DNA from: an uncultured Lachnospiraceae bacterium
GTDB lineage: Bacteria > Bacillota > Clostridia > Lachnospirales > Lachnospiraceae
Direction: 5' to 3'
Length of the DNA stretch: 50,350 nt
NCBI GenBank assembly: GCA_910578825.1
Contig: CAJTSB010000022.1
Coordinates: forward strand, 1 to 50,350
This document shows positions 34,187-41,780 of this stretch, one piece after another (the first letter of the stretch is position 1; each line of letters opens with the position of its first letter). The position numbers were made by a program, and so were the translations under genes. A model generated the notes under the pieces. That model worked only from the letters and a program-made list of their open reading frames with translations. It was not told where the DNA came from and did not search any database.

Positions 34187-34215
34187 ATACTAACAAGTTA
34201 GCATATTAAAGTCAA
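34187..34215 (-). promoter_or_regulatory. Promoter of the amino-acid ABC importer with an overlapping palindrome
   Basis: On the minus strand TTGACT (34210-34215), a 17-base spacer and TAGTAT (34187-34192). CTAAC-AA-GTTAG (34190-34201), a perfect 5+5 inverted repeat, overlaps the -10 box and is a candidate repressor site. The leader to the start codon is about 80 bases, with no recognised riboswitch. Confidence 0.65.
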
Positions 34216-34288
34216 GTGTTTTAGGGATTATATTATTTGGAATATTACATTTGATGTTTCATTGCGGTGATGGAATGGAAAAAGGGTA

Positions 34289-34317
34289 TGGAAGAAAAGA
34301 AGGATATCCGCTATAAT
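34289..34317 (+). promoter_or_regulatory. Promoter of the PL11 lyase gene
   Basis: A consensus TATAAT (34312-34317) follows a weak -35 (TGGAAG, 34289-34294) by 17 bases. The start of transcription would be near 34324, about 44 bases before the coding region. Confidence 0.5.
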
Positions 34318-34367
34318 AGTGATTAAGTTGTTTGTAAGTATGTAGGAAAGGGAAAAAGGTAAGTACA

Positions 34368-36956
34368 ATGAAAAGAAAACACACGAAACGGACAGGCTCA
34401 AACCGCGAAAAGAAGATTTGTAAAAATATCGCTATCGGAGGTCTCTGCGTGGCGATGGCGGCGGGACTGATGACGCCGTCACTGGAGATGAATACGGTAC
34501 AGGCAAAGCAGAACCGTACGGAACAAAGCGAGGTCAAACGCCAGGTGGAGGCGCTTGACCGGGGAGCGACAGCAATCATGGTGCAAAACGGGGTATATCT
34601 GTCCTGGCGGTATCTGGGAACGGATGATGTGAATACATCGTTTCATATCTATCGCGACGGCGTGAAGATTACGGACGCGCCGATTACTGTGAGCACCAAT
34701 TATCTGGATGCATCCGGAACAACAGAGTCATCCTATACGATACATACCCTGCAAAATGGCGTTGAGTCAGAAAAGAGCGGGCCGGTATCGGTATGGAAGG
34801 ATCATTATCTTGACATTTTGCTGGATAAGCCAGAATCGGGCGTAACGCCAACGGGCGATACATATGATTATATGCCCAATGATGCGAGCTGCGCGGATCT
34901 GGACGGAGACGGCGAATATGAGATTATCCTTAAATGGATGCCTTCTAATTCCGGTGATAACATGGCGGACGGCTACCGGGGAAAAGTATATCTTGACGCT
35001 TATAAGCTCAATGGAAAGAAATTATGGCGGATAGATTTAGGCGTCAATATCCGTGCCGGAGCGCATTATACGCCGTTTCTGGTATACGATTTTGACGGAG
35101 ACGGTTATGCGGAACTGATTTGCAAGACCGCGGACGGTACGGTAGATGGAGTCGGAGTGTCAATCGGAGAGGCGGATAAGGACTGGAGAAGTACCGCCGG
35201 AGTTATTTTGGAAGGACCGGAATACCTGACCTTATTCGATGGACTTACCGGGAAGGCGCTGGATACGATTGATTATGAGCCAGGGCGTGGGATTCACGGG
35301 ACAGAAGGCGTCCTCAACAAAGAATATTGGGGAGATGATTTTGGAAACCGCAGCGAGCGTTACCTTGCGGGGGTCGCATACCTGGACGGCAGGAAACCGA
35401 GCGCCTTGCTCAGTCGTGGTTATTACAAGAATTTTGGAATGGCTGCTTATGATATTGTGAATAAGAAATTTCAGAAACGATGGTTTTTTGATACGGCGGA
35501 TGAAGGAAACGAAGCTTATATCGGACAGGGAAATCATAATCTGGCGGTAGCCGATGTGGACGCGGACGGCTATGATGAGATTGTCTTTGACGCCTGTACC
35601 ATCGACCATGATGGAACCGGTCTGTATTCGAATGAGCTGGGACACGGCGACGCCATCCATGTGGGAGATTTTGATCCGGACAATCCCGGACTTGAAATAT
35701 TCAGCTGTTTTGAGGAAGAGCCGTATGGGGCTGCGTTGCGCAAAGCTTCCAATGGAGAATTTCTCTTCCGTTACACGGCCAACGGAGATACCGGACGTGC
35801 GATTGCCGGTAATTTCAGCGCGGAGAATCCGGGAGCAGAATTTTCCGCGTCTCTGGGAGACGATTTGTGGAACAGCAAAGGCGAGGTTATCGGAACCTGG
35901 AGCTCCATCACCAAATGGATGCAGAATTTTACAGTATACTGGGATGGTGACCTGGAGCAGGAAGTCATGGAGCGCAAAATGATTGACAAATATGGAAAGG
36001 GACGTATTTTCACAGCGGCGGATGAAGTTACTTATATTAACGGTACGAAATCAAATTGTTCCCTGTCGGCGGATTTGCTGGGCGACTGGCGCGAGGAGGT
36101 AATCTGGCCGGCACAGGACGGCACGTTTCTCCGGTTATATCAGACGACGACAGAGACAGAATACCGGATTGCCACTTTGATGCATGACACGCAGTACCGG
36201 GTGCAGATTGCAACTCAGAATGTGGGATATAACCAGCCGGCGCACACGAGTTTCTTTTTGGGAACCGGATATCCGCTGCCGGAGCAGCCAGATGTGGAGC
36301 CGGTGAAAGTAAAAGATGCGGATAATTCTGAGGGACCTGGTCATTCTGAGGAACCGGATAAATCCGAAGGACAGGACAAGCCACAAATTCAGCGATTGAA
36401 AGAGACAACAAGGGTAAGCGCATCACAGCTTTCCGCAAATTGTCACGCCAAAATATCGTTTGACAAGGTAAGCGGCGCAAAAGGATATGAGATTCAGCGT
36501 TCCACAAAATTGTCTCAGGGTTACCGCAAAGTCGGTTATACAACGAAGACGTCATATACTGATAAAACGGTAAAGACAGGGAAAACTTATTATTATAAGG
36601 TGATTGCGAAAGGAGACAGTGCATCATATGACAGCGCACTCAGCCAGAAATATGCCAGTCTCACCGTGCTTGCGAAACCGCAGGCGAAGATAAAGGCTTT
36701 AAAAAGCAGGAAGGTAAGAGTTTCCTGGAAAAAGGTAAAGGGAGCTTCCGGGTATGTCATTTATACTTCAAAGAATAAGACGAAAGGGTTTAAGAAGGTT
36801 AAGACCATACGAAAAGCATCCGCAGGAAACATAACCATAAAATCAGGCGTGAAAAAAGGAAGATGCTATGTCAGGGTGCGTCCCTATAAAACGGTAAACA
36901 GGAAACCGGTATATGGCACATACTCTAAGACATACGCGGTAAAGGTGAAGAGATGA
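34368..36956 (+). CDS. Secreted PL11-family rhamnogalacturonan lyase with FN3 tail
   Basis: An 862-residue exported pectin lyase. A charged N region and hydrophobic core form a signal peptide ending near VQA (about 47). The PL11 domain (about 60-640) has an FN3-like start and a beta-propeller rich in calcium-binding loops: DLDGDGEYEI, DFDGDGYAEL, DVDADGYDEI and DFDPDNPGLEIF. RGL family enzymes cleave rhamnogalacturonan I by beta-elimination. A Glu/Pro/Asp-rich linker (about 640-675) leads to two FN3-like domains (about 680-765 and 770-860) with KVSWKKVKGASGYVIYTS, close to those at 11872 and 40194. No sugar transporter or other pectinase lies beside it. The stop overlaps the next start by 4 bases. 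Confidence 0.9.
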   Translation: MKRKHTKRTGSNREKKICKNIAIGGLCVAMAAGLMTPSLEMNTVQAKQNRTEQSEVKRQVEALDRGATAIMVQNGVYLSWRYLGTDDVNTSFHIYRDGVKITDAPITVSTNYLDASGTTESSYTIHTLQNGVESEKSGPVSVWKDHYLDILLDKPESGVTPTGDTYDYMPNDASCADLDGDGEYEIILKWMPSNSGDNMADGYRGKVYLDAYKLNGKKLWRIDLGVNIRAGAHYTPFLVYDFDGDGYAELICKTADGTVDGVGVSIGEADKDWRSTAGVILEGPEYLTLFDGLTGKALDTIDYEPGRGIHGTEGVLNKEYWGDDFGNRSERYLAGVAYLDGRKPSALLSRGYYKNFGMAAYDIVNKKFQKRWFFDTADEGNEAYIGQGNHNLAVADVDADGYDEIVFDACTIDHDGTGLYSNELGHGDAIHVGDFDPDNPGLEIFSCFEEEPYGAALRKASNGEFLFRYTANGDTGRAIAGNFSAENPGAEFSASLGDDLWNSKGEVIGTWSSITKWMQNFTVYWDGDLEQEVMERKMIDKYGKGRIFTAADEVTYINGTKSNCSLSADLLGDWREEVIWPAQDGTFLRLYQTTTETEYRIATLMHDTQYRVQIATQNVGYNQPAHTSFFLGTGYPLPEQPDVEPVKVKDADNSEGPGHSEEPDKSEGQDKPQIQRLKETTRVSASQLSANCHAKISFDKVSGAKGYEIQRSTKLSQGYRKVGYTTKTSYTDKTVKTGKTYYYKVIAKGDSASYDSALSQKYASLTVLAKPQAKIKALKSRKVRVSWKKVKGASGYVIYTSKNKTKGFKKVKTIRKASAGNITIKSGVKKGRCYVRVRPYKTVNRKPVYGTYSKTYAVKVKR

Positions 36957-38431
36957 AGATAGAAGAACGGGTGGCTTGTTTAAAAGAAAGGCAGGAACCG
37001 AGAAAGAACCTCATAGAACTGAAACAGGAGCTTAAGGATGAGGATGCCAGAAAGGAACTCCTTGCAGTTCTTCAGGGCGACTATAGCCTCTTTACAGGAT
37101 TGTTGGAAGATTCCGAGCCCAAAGTGAGAGGGAATGCGGCATTGATATTGGGAAGACTGAAACAGGATGAGAATGCGGGCGCGCTGTATCAGGCCTATGA
37201 GAGGGAGCCGAAGCGTTTTGTTAAGAGCGATTATCTCAAAGCGCTTGCACAGCTCGATTGTTCCGTTTGCAAAGCGCAGTTGGAGAACCGTCTCTTGGAA
37301 CTGGAAACATACCATCCGACGGCAGAGGAAGAAAAGCATATCAGGGAGGAACTTGCCGCGCTGCGGAAACTTGTGGGCGGCGGAGCTGCCCGCACGAAAC
37401 ATTATTTTCAGGCGTATGACAGGGCGTGGGAGGTGATTCTCACGACCGGAAAACAGTATCAGCAGATAACGGCGGAGCAGGTGCGGGAAGGAAAAGTCAC
37501 GATTTTAAAAAGCGGGGTGCGCGTATATACCAACCATCTCAAATCTGTCCTCAGAATTCCAACATATCGCGAATTGCTGTTTCCGTTGGAGAAAAAGAAA
37601 ATTCCCGGAGATTTTAAGGAGGCGGCAAAAGCGCTGGCGGAATCAAACTTGCTGGAATTTCTGCAGCGGGCGCATGGTGCAAAGGATGATTTTTATTTCC
37701 GGATGAGTCTGCAAAGCCCGAGACCCTTAGATCAGCGCAGCTTATTTATCAAGAAGTGCAGTTTTGCACTGGAGCAGGAGACGGGGCGAAAACTGAAAAA
37801 TTCAGCCTCGGATTATGAGCTGGAAATCCGGCTGATCGAGAACCGGGACGGTGAATTTCTGCCGCTTGTGAAACTGTATACCTTTCGCGAGGAGCGTTTC
37901 GCTTACCGGAAGAATACTGTGGCGACGTCGATAAAACCGGAGCAGGCAGCGTTGATTGCAAGGCTCGCAAAGCCATATATGACGGAGCAGGCGCAGATTC
38001 TGGATCCTTTCTGCGGAGTGGGAACCATGCTGATTGAGCGGGATAAGGTATGCCGGACAAATGTCATGTACGGGATTGACATGTTCGGTGAGGCAATTGC
38101 AAAGGCCAAAGAGAATACGGCGCTTGCCAAAAAAGAGGTGTATTATATCAACCGCGATTTTTTTGAGTTTGCGCATAGATATCGTTTTGATGAAATTTAT
38201 ACCAATATGCCGGAACGGGGAAGGAAGAGCCGTACAGAACAGGATGAGCTTTACGCGGCGTTTTTTGACAAGGCGAAAGAGGTATTGAAGGAGCATGGCA
38301 GGATTATGATGTATTCTAATGAGAAGAATTACGTTAAGAAACAGCTCCGTTTGCATAAGGAATTTACACTGCTGCGTGAGTTTCCCATGGATGAGAAAGA
38401 TAATTATTATTTATTTGTGATAAGCTATTGA
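36953..38431 (+). CDS. HEAT-repeat plus class I SAM-dependent RNA methyltransferase-like protein
   Basis: A 492-residue protein. The first 140 residues look like HEAT-type helical repeats (LLEDSEPKVRGNAALILGRLKQDE). A middle region (about 150-310) may hold a THUMP-like RNA-binding fold. The C-terminal Rossmann domain has SAM motif LDPFCGVGTML (350-360) and the catalytic-motif position YTNMPERG (416-423). The usual D/N-PP-F/Y/W of N6-adenine or N2-guanine enzymes is here NMP. The target is probably an RNA base in the RlmL/Trm11/Trm14 class; the exact target is unknown. It overlaps the PL11 gene by 4 bases but is functionally unrelated. The tRNA-Leu promoter overlaps its stop. Confidence 0.8.
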   Translation: MKIEERVACLKERQEPRKNLIELKQELKDEDARKELLAVLQGDYSLFTGLLEDSEPKVRGNAALILGRLKQDENAGALYQAYEREPKRFVKSDYLKALAQLDCSVCKAQLENRLLELETYHPTAEEEKHIREELAALRKLVGGGAARTKHYFQAYDRAWEVILTTGKQYQQITAEQVREGKVTILKSGVRVYTNHLKSVLRIPTYRELLFPLEKKKIPGDFKEAAKALAESNLLEFLQRAHGAKDDFYFRMSLQSPRPLDQRSLFIKKCSFALEQETGRKLKNSASDYELEIRLIENRDGEFLPLVKLYTFREERFAYRKNTVATSIKPEQAALIARLAKPYMTEQAQILDPFCGVGTMLIERDKVCRTNVMYGIDMFGEAIAKAKENTALAKKEVYYINRDFFEFAHRYRFDEIYTNMPERGRKSRTEQDELYAAFFDKAKEVLKEHGRIMMYSNEKNYVKKQLRLHKEFTLLREFPMDEKDNYYLFVISY

Positions 38432-38456
38432 CATTCTTCGAGAAATTTGTTATTAT
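38428..38456 (+). promoter_or_regulatory. Promoter of tRNA-Leu(UAA)
   Basis: TTGACA (38428-38433), a 17-base spacer and TATTAT (38451-38456). The -35 box overlaps the stop codon of the preceding gene. Confidence 0.8.
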
Positions 38457-38493
38457 CTTTAAGTCGTCGCAATGACGTGGCAAGAATTTGCCT

Positions 38494-38578
38494 GCGGAAG
38501 TGTCGGAACTGGCAGACGAGCAAGACTAAGGATCTTGTGAGCAATGCGCTCGTGTGGGTTCAAGTCCCATCTTCCGCA
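38494..38578 (+). tRNA. tRNA-Leu (anticodon UAA)
   Basis: A class II tRNA with acceptor stem 38494-38500 paired with 38571-38577 and discriminator A at 38578. The anticodon stem is CAAGA/TCTTG (38521-38525, 38533-38537) around CTAAGGA, giving UAA at 38527-38529. A long variable arm and the GTTCAAG T-loop are present. CCA is not encoded. A terminator follows at once. Confidence 0.95.
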
Positions 38579-38582
38579 TTTT

Positions 38583-38613
38583 AACCCTGTAGAATATTCT
38601 ACAGGGTTTTATT
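38583..38613. terminator. Bidirectional terminator of tRNA-Leu(UAA) and the SdpI-like gene
   Basis: An 11-bp stem (38583-38593 with 38598-38608) and a 4-base loop are followed by TTTTATTTTTT. The SdpI-like stop codon (38599-38601) lies within the hairpin. Confidence 0.85.
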
Positions 38614-38988
38614 TTTTCGCACTCCATCTTTTGTAAATGTCTTTTTTAATGCGTGTTCTGTCGGGAATATGGATGCGATCAGAATTATGCACTGCACGGT
38701 ACAGATAACGGTTCCGACAATTCCAATCATATCATCGGAACTGCGGTAAAAGGGAATTTGTACCAGTATGGACAGGATAAGCAGTATCCAGCCTGCTTTC
38801 CACCAGATTCTGCCGCAGTAGTCATGCGCAAATTTCCAGGTATCCATATTCTTCATGGAACGTGTTGTCCGGTATCCCAGGATACTGTTGATGTCTTTTG
38901 GACAGTGTTTCCACATCATTCTTCCCGCAACAATCAGAAGAATCGGTATCAGTATATTAGAGAAAAACATAAACCACCAAAACCACAT
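38599..38988 (-). CDS. SdpI/YhfL-family small membrane protein
   Basis: A 129-residue protein with three hydrophobic segments (about 3-24, 65-82 and 88-107). The conserved loop INSILGYRTTRSMKNMDTWKFAHDYCG is the SdpI-family signature. SdpI of B. subtilis confers immunity to the SdpC toxin, but most homologues have no known role. The ATG at 38988 is set by a near-perfect GGAGGTG upstream; an upstream ATG at 39075 lacks one. No toxin gene is visible next to it. Confidence 0.85.
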   Translation of the reverse strand: MWFWWFMFFSNILIPILLIVAGRMMWKHCPKDINSILGYRTTRSMKNMDTWKFAHDYCGRIWWKAGWILLILSILVQIPFYRSSDDMIGIVGTVICTVQCIILIASIFPTEHALKKTFTKDGVRKNKTL

Positions 38989-39082
38989 AATGTCACCTCC
39001 ATTCAAACCGTGAATTTTCTCGTTGCAGTGTGCCGCCTTTGGATACATTATATCACGCGGTTTCCGGGTGTACAAGTGACGA

Positions 39083-39997
39083 CTAAGAGACGTAACGCTG
39101 CAAAATAGCGCGCACCGCTGTAAGATAGGAGCGGCCGAACAGATTCAGGTGATTCAACAGGTGATACAGGTTATAGAGGTCGCGGCGTTTCTCATAGCCT
39201 GGCTGAAGAGGGGCGGTTTCCTGGTAAGCCTTATAGAAAACCTGCGGAAATCTGCCGAAAAGCTCCGTCATGGCAAGGTCTGCCTCGGCATGTCCAACCG
39301 AGACGGCGGGATCTATCAGCCATGCCCTGCCGTCGTTACCGGTAATAAAGTTGCCGGACCATAAATCTCCGTGTAAGAGAGAGGGATGTTCGGGTTCCAC
39401 AAGGAATTTATCGAGGTTCTCCAGCAACTGGGACGCTCTTTTTTGGTCTGTGCGATCAAAATATGGTGCGGCGTCCGCAAGCTGCGGTTCCAGGCGGCAG
39501 TCCCGGAAAAATTCAATCCAGCTTTCGTGTGCTGTATTAAGCTGAATCCGTGCGCCAATGTAGTTATCCTGAAGAAAACCATAAGTTCTGTCTGCAACCA
39601 GATCTTCCGTATTTGCCTGATGCATGGCGGCAAGCTGATGTGCGAATGTTTCCCAGTAATTTCGGGTTTGTCCGTTCCGTCCGATAAATTCCATCAGCAG
39701 GAAAGCATATCCGGATTTCTGTTCATCCGTGCCGGTACAGAGAAGACGCGGCGTACCGATTGTATTTGTCTGTGCAATGGCAGCAAGACCGGCGGATTCC
39801 GCTAGAAAAAAGGACTTGTTTTCTTTTGAATTTGTTTTCATAAAAACATGCGTTCCGTCCGTCAGTGTCAGTCTATAGGCATTGTTGATGTCGCCGCCGG
39901 AAATCCTTCGATTTTCTACGATGTTCACGCCCGCGCCGAATATGGATGCCAAAGCATCTTTCAGAGAGGAGAAATGCTGTAAGTTCGTGTAATCCAT
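39083..39997 (-). CDS. Fructosamine-kinase-family protein
   Basis: A 304-residue kinase-like protein. It has an N-terminal lobe (ISGGDINNAYRLTLTDGTHVFMKTN), the catalytic loop LLHGDLWSGNF with Asp211, and the metal-binding LIDP (Asp229). The family phosphorylates glycated amino groups so the sugar is shed, protecting or recycling glycated proteins or free fructosamines. Bacterial members may act on low-molecular-weight substrates. AAGGTGAG precedes the ATG. It is convergent with no neighbour; the SdpI-like gene follows on the same strand after about 95 bases. Confidence 0.9.
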   Translation of the reverse strand: MDYTNLQHFSSLKDALASIFGAGVNIVENRRISGGDINNAYRLTLTDGTHVFMKTNSKENKSFFLAESAGLAAIAQTNTIGTPRLLCTGTDEQKSGYAFLLMEFIGRNGQTRNYWETFAHQLAAMHQANTEDLVADRTYGFLQDNYIGARIQLNTAHESWIEFFRDCRLEPQLADAAPYFDRTDQKRASQLLENLDKFLVEPEHPSLLHGDLWSGNFITGNDGRAWLIDPAVSVGHAEADLAMTELFGRFPQVFYKAYQETAPLQPGYEKRRDLYNLYHLLNHLNLFGRSYLTAVRAILQRYVS

Positions 39998-40110
39998 AGT
40001 ATACTCACCTTTCTAAGCTGTAGTTATCCATTATATTACTGCAAAGACCGAGGGAGGACAAGGCGTTTTGCATACTCGTTCGAGGGAAATGCGCAATCAT
40101 GATCTCTTTA

Positions 40111-40139
40111 TTGACAAAGGAAATTTGTGGTGTTAAAAT
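40111..40139 (+). promoter_or_regulatory. Promoter of the FN3-repeat protein
   Basis: TTGACA (40111-40116), a 17-base spacer and TG-T-TAAAAT (hexamer 40134-40139). It lies in the 196-base gap after the fructosamine-kinase gene; the rest of that gap shows no other feature. Confidence 0.8.
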
Positions 40140-40193
40140 TTAGAATGTATCTAATATATTATGTTTTTAGAAAGGGAAAAAGGAGAGAGACGT

Positions 40194-41477
40194 ATGAAAA
40201 GCTTTTTAAAAGTAGCAAAAGTTAGTTTCATGGTTATGGTGTGCGCTTTATTTCTGGGGATAGGAATAAAGGCAGAAGCCGCACCTGCAGCAGTGACAAA
40301 TCTGAGACAGACGGCGGATGACGTTGATGCGGTAAAAGTAGAGTGGGCTGCGCCGCAGGGGGATGTAGCAGGATATAAGATTGAGTTCTGCGATAATACC
40401 GCATTTACAGGCAATGGATACAAGAGCGGTATGCTGGAAGGAAATGTCGGCATAGTTACAGGTCTTAAGGCCGGAAGTTCCTATTTTGTCAGAGTAACTG
40501 CGATTGACAGCACTGGAGCGGAAGGAGCGATATCACAAACACTTGAGGCTGTTACAGCTCCGGCTGATACGATGAAAGTCACAGGCGTGAAACAGACAAA
40601 TGCATCGAAAAATGCAGTTTCCATGAGCTGGAATGCATTTTCCGGAGCAAATATGTATGTGGTACAGTATCGTGTATATGGAACGACAACATTAAAAGAC
40701 GTAGAAGTTAGAGGCAATATGGCAACGATTGCAGGTCTGAGCGAGGATACGCCTTATGTGGCGAGCGTTTTACCTGCCAGAGTAAGCGGCAAGGGTTACA
40801 CGGCATATGGTTTCAAATCAAGTCTGTCAAGTTCCGTGATGGCGTATACGCTGCCGAAGAAGATTACAAATCTGAAGTTTTCACAGGGCGGTATCGGAAA
40901 CAAGTCTTCCGCAGCCTGGGCAAAATTTGAGTACCAATATTACGGTAAAGTTGCATCAGGATTGGAATATACCATTTACGGGAACAATGGCAAGAAATTA
41001 TATACCAACACGACGCAATCGAAAAAATTTACAGCTAAAAACAAAAAACTGACCAATACCCAGTTTATGAAAATCAAAGCGCGTACATATATTGTTGTAA
41101 ATGGACAGAAGAAGTATGGACCTTATTCGGATGACTGCTGGTTTGCAAGATTTCCTTCCGGTGTAAAGGCTAAGAAGGCAGGTAAAGTGGCGGCAGATGG
41201 CGTTAAGGTAAGTTGGAAGAAGGTGAAAGGCGCTAAGAATTATACCGTTTCTATTTCTACAAGTCCGAACGGTGGTTATAAGAAAGTTACTACAACCTCT
41301 AAGACAAGCGCCACTATCAAGAAGTGCAGAGGTGCGAAACTTGTATCGGGACGCAGCTATTATTACAGAGTTGTGGCAAACACCAAGAAGAAGGTTGGAA
41401 AGAAAACGAAATCATTTAAGAGTGATGAATCGGTATATGGTTCCTTCCGTTTTACAACCAGATACGTATATAGATAA
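40194..41477 (+). CDS. Secreted protein with four fibronectin-III-like domains
   Basis: A 427-residue exported protein. A signal peptide (1-27, ending AEA) is followed by FN3 repeats: about 28-130 (AVTNLRQTADDVDAVKVEWAAP), 135-230, 232-330 (KITNLKFSQGGIGNKSSAAW) and 335-425 (GVKVSWKKVKGAKNYTVSIST). The C-terminal part is rich in lysine. There is no catalytic domain or LPXTG, so it may be a surface-binding or scaffold protein. Its last domain resembles those at the ends of the proteins at 11872 and 34368. AAGGAGAG precedes the ATG at 40194. The gap to the tRNA downstream holds only a tRNA promoter. Confidence 0.8.
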   Translation: MKSFLKVAKVSFMVMVCALFLGIGIKAEAAPAAVTNLRQTADDVDAVKVEWAAPQGDVAGYKIEFCDNTAFTGNGYKSGMLEGNVGIVTGLKAGSSYFVRVTAIDSTGAEGAISQTLEAVTAPADTMKVTGVKQTNASKNAVSMSWNAFSGANMYVVQYRVYGTTTLKDVEVRGNMATIAGLSEDTPYVASVLPARVSGKGYTAYGFKSSLSSSVMAYTLPKKITNLKFSQGGIGNKSSAAWAKFEYQYYGKVASGLEYTIYGNNGKKLYTNTTQSKKFTAKNKKLTNTQFMKIKARTYIVVNGQKKYGPYSDDCWFARFPSGVKAKKAGKVAADGVKVSWKKVKGAKNYTVSISTSPNGGYKKVTTTSKTSATIKKCRGAKLVSGRSYYYRVVANTKKKVGKKTKSFKSDESVYGSFRFTTRYVYR

Positions 41478-41495
41478 TAAAAACAAAAAAAGTAG

Positions 41496-41524
41496 TTGAC
41501 AAAAGCAGTCAATCTATATATAAT
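41496..41524 (+). promoter_or_regulatory. Consensus promoter of tRNA-Leu(CAG)
   Basis: TTGACA (41496-41501), exactly 17 bases, TATAAT (41519-41524): a full consensus sigma-A promoter, as expected for a stable RNA. Confidence 0.92.
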
Positions 41525-41579
41525 AGCTATTGTGAGTTTTGCGAAATCAAATTCGGAGATATCGCAGAACAACATAGCT

Positions 41580-41663
41580 GCAGGAGTGGCGGAATTGGCA
41601 GACGCGCAGGCTTCAGGTGCCTGTGGTAGCAATATCGTGTGGGTTCAAGTCCCATCTCCTGCA
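41580..41663 (+). tRNA. tRNA-Leu (anticodon CAG)
   Basis: Acceptor stem 41580-41586 pairs with 41656-41662, with discriminator A at 41663. The anticodon stem CAGGC/GCCTG (41607-41611, 41619-41623) encloses TTCAGGT, giving CAG at 41614-41616. A class II variable arm and GGTTCAAGTCC T-arm are present. CCA is not encoded. Confidence 0.95.
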
Positions 41664-41669
41664 TGAATC

Positions 41670-41698
41670 AAAAGCTGTTGCTGATGCAACAGCTTTTT
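41670..41698 (+). terminator. Terminator of tRNA-Leu(CAG)
   Basis: A perfect 12-bp stem (41670-41681 with 41686-41697) with a TGAT loop and a run of T at its end. Confidence 0.9.
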
Positions 41699-41723
41699 GT
41701 TAGTTATAGGAGGAAGAAGGCAA

Positions 41724-41765
41724 ATGCGCAGCATTTTAGGAATGCCTTCCGGTGCCGCTATTTAA
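41724..41765 (+). CDS. Possible 13-residue leader peptide upstream of the aldo/keto reductase
   Basis: ATG at 41724 follows AGGAGG by about 9 bases and encodes MRSILGMPSGAAI before a TAA at 41763. The stop is followed directly by the AGGAGG of the next gene. The strong ribosome site suggests translation, but no attenuator or codon bias is visible. Confidence 0.3.
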   Translation: MRSILGMPSGAAI

Positions 41766-41780
41766 AAAGGAGGAACATAA

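Noticed and set aside
40030..40035. TATAAT on the minus strand as promoter of the fructosamine-kinase gene
   Set aside because: No acceptable -35 lies at 16-18 bases; the best (TTGTCC) is 20 bases away.
38494..41663. Two tRNA-Leu genes as attachment sites for an integrated element between them
   Set aside because: No integrase or repeated tRNA 3' end is present; the genes between are ordinary chromosomal ones, and the two anticodons differ.
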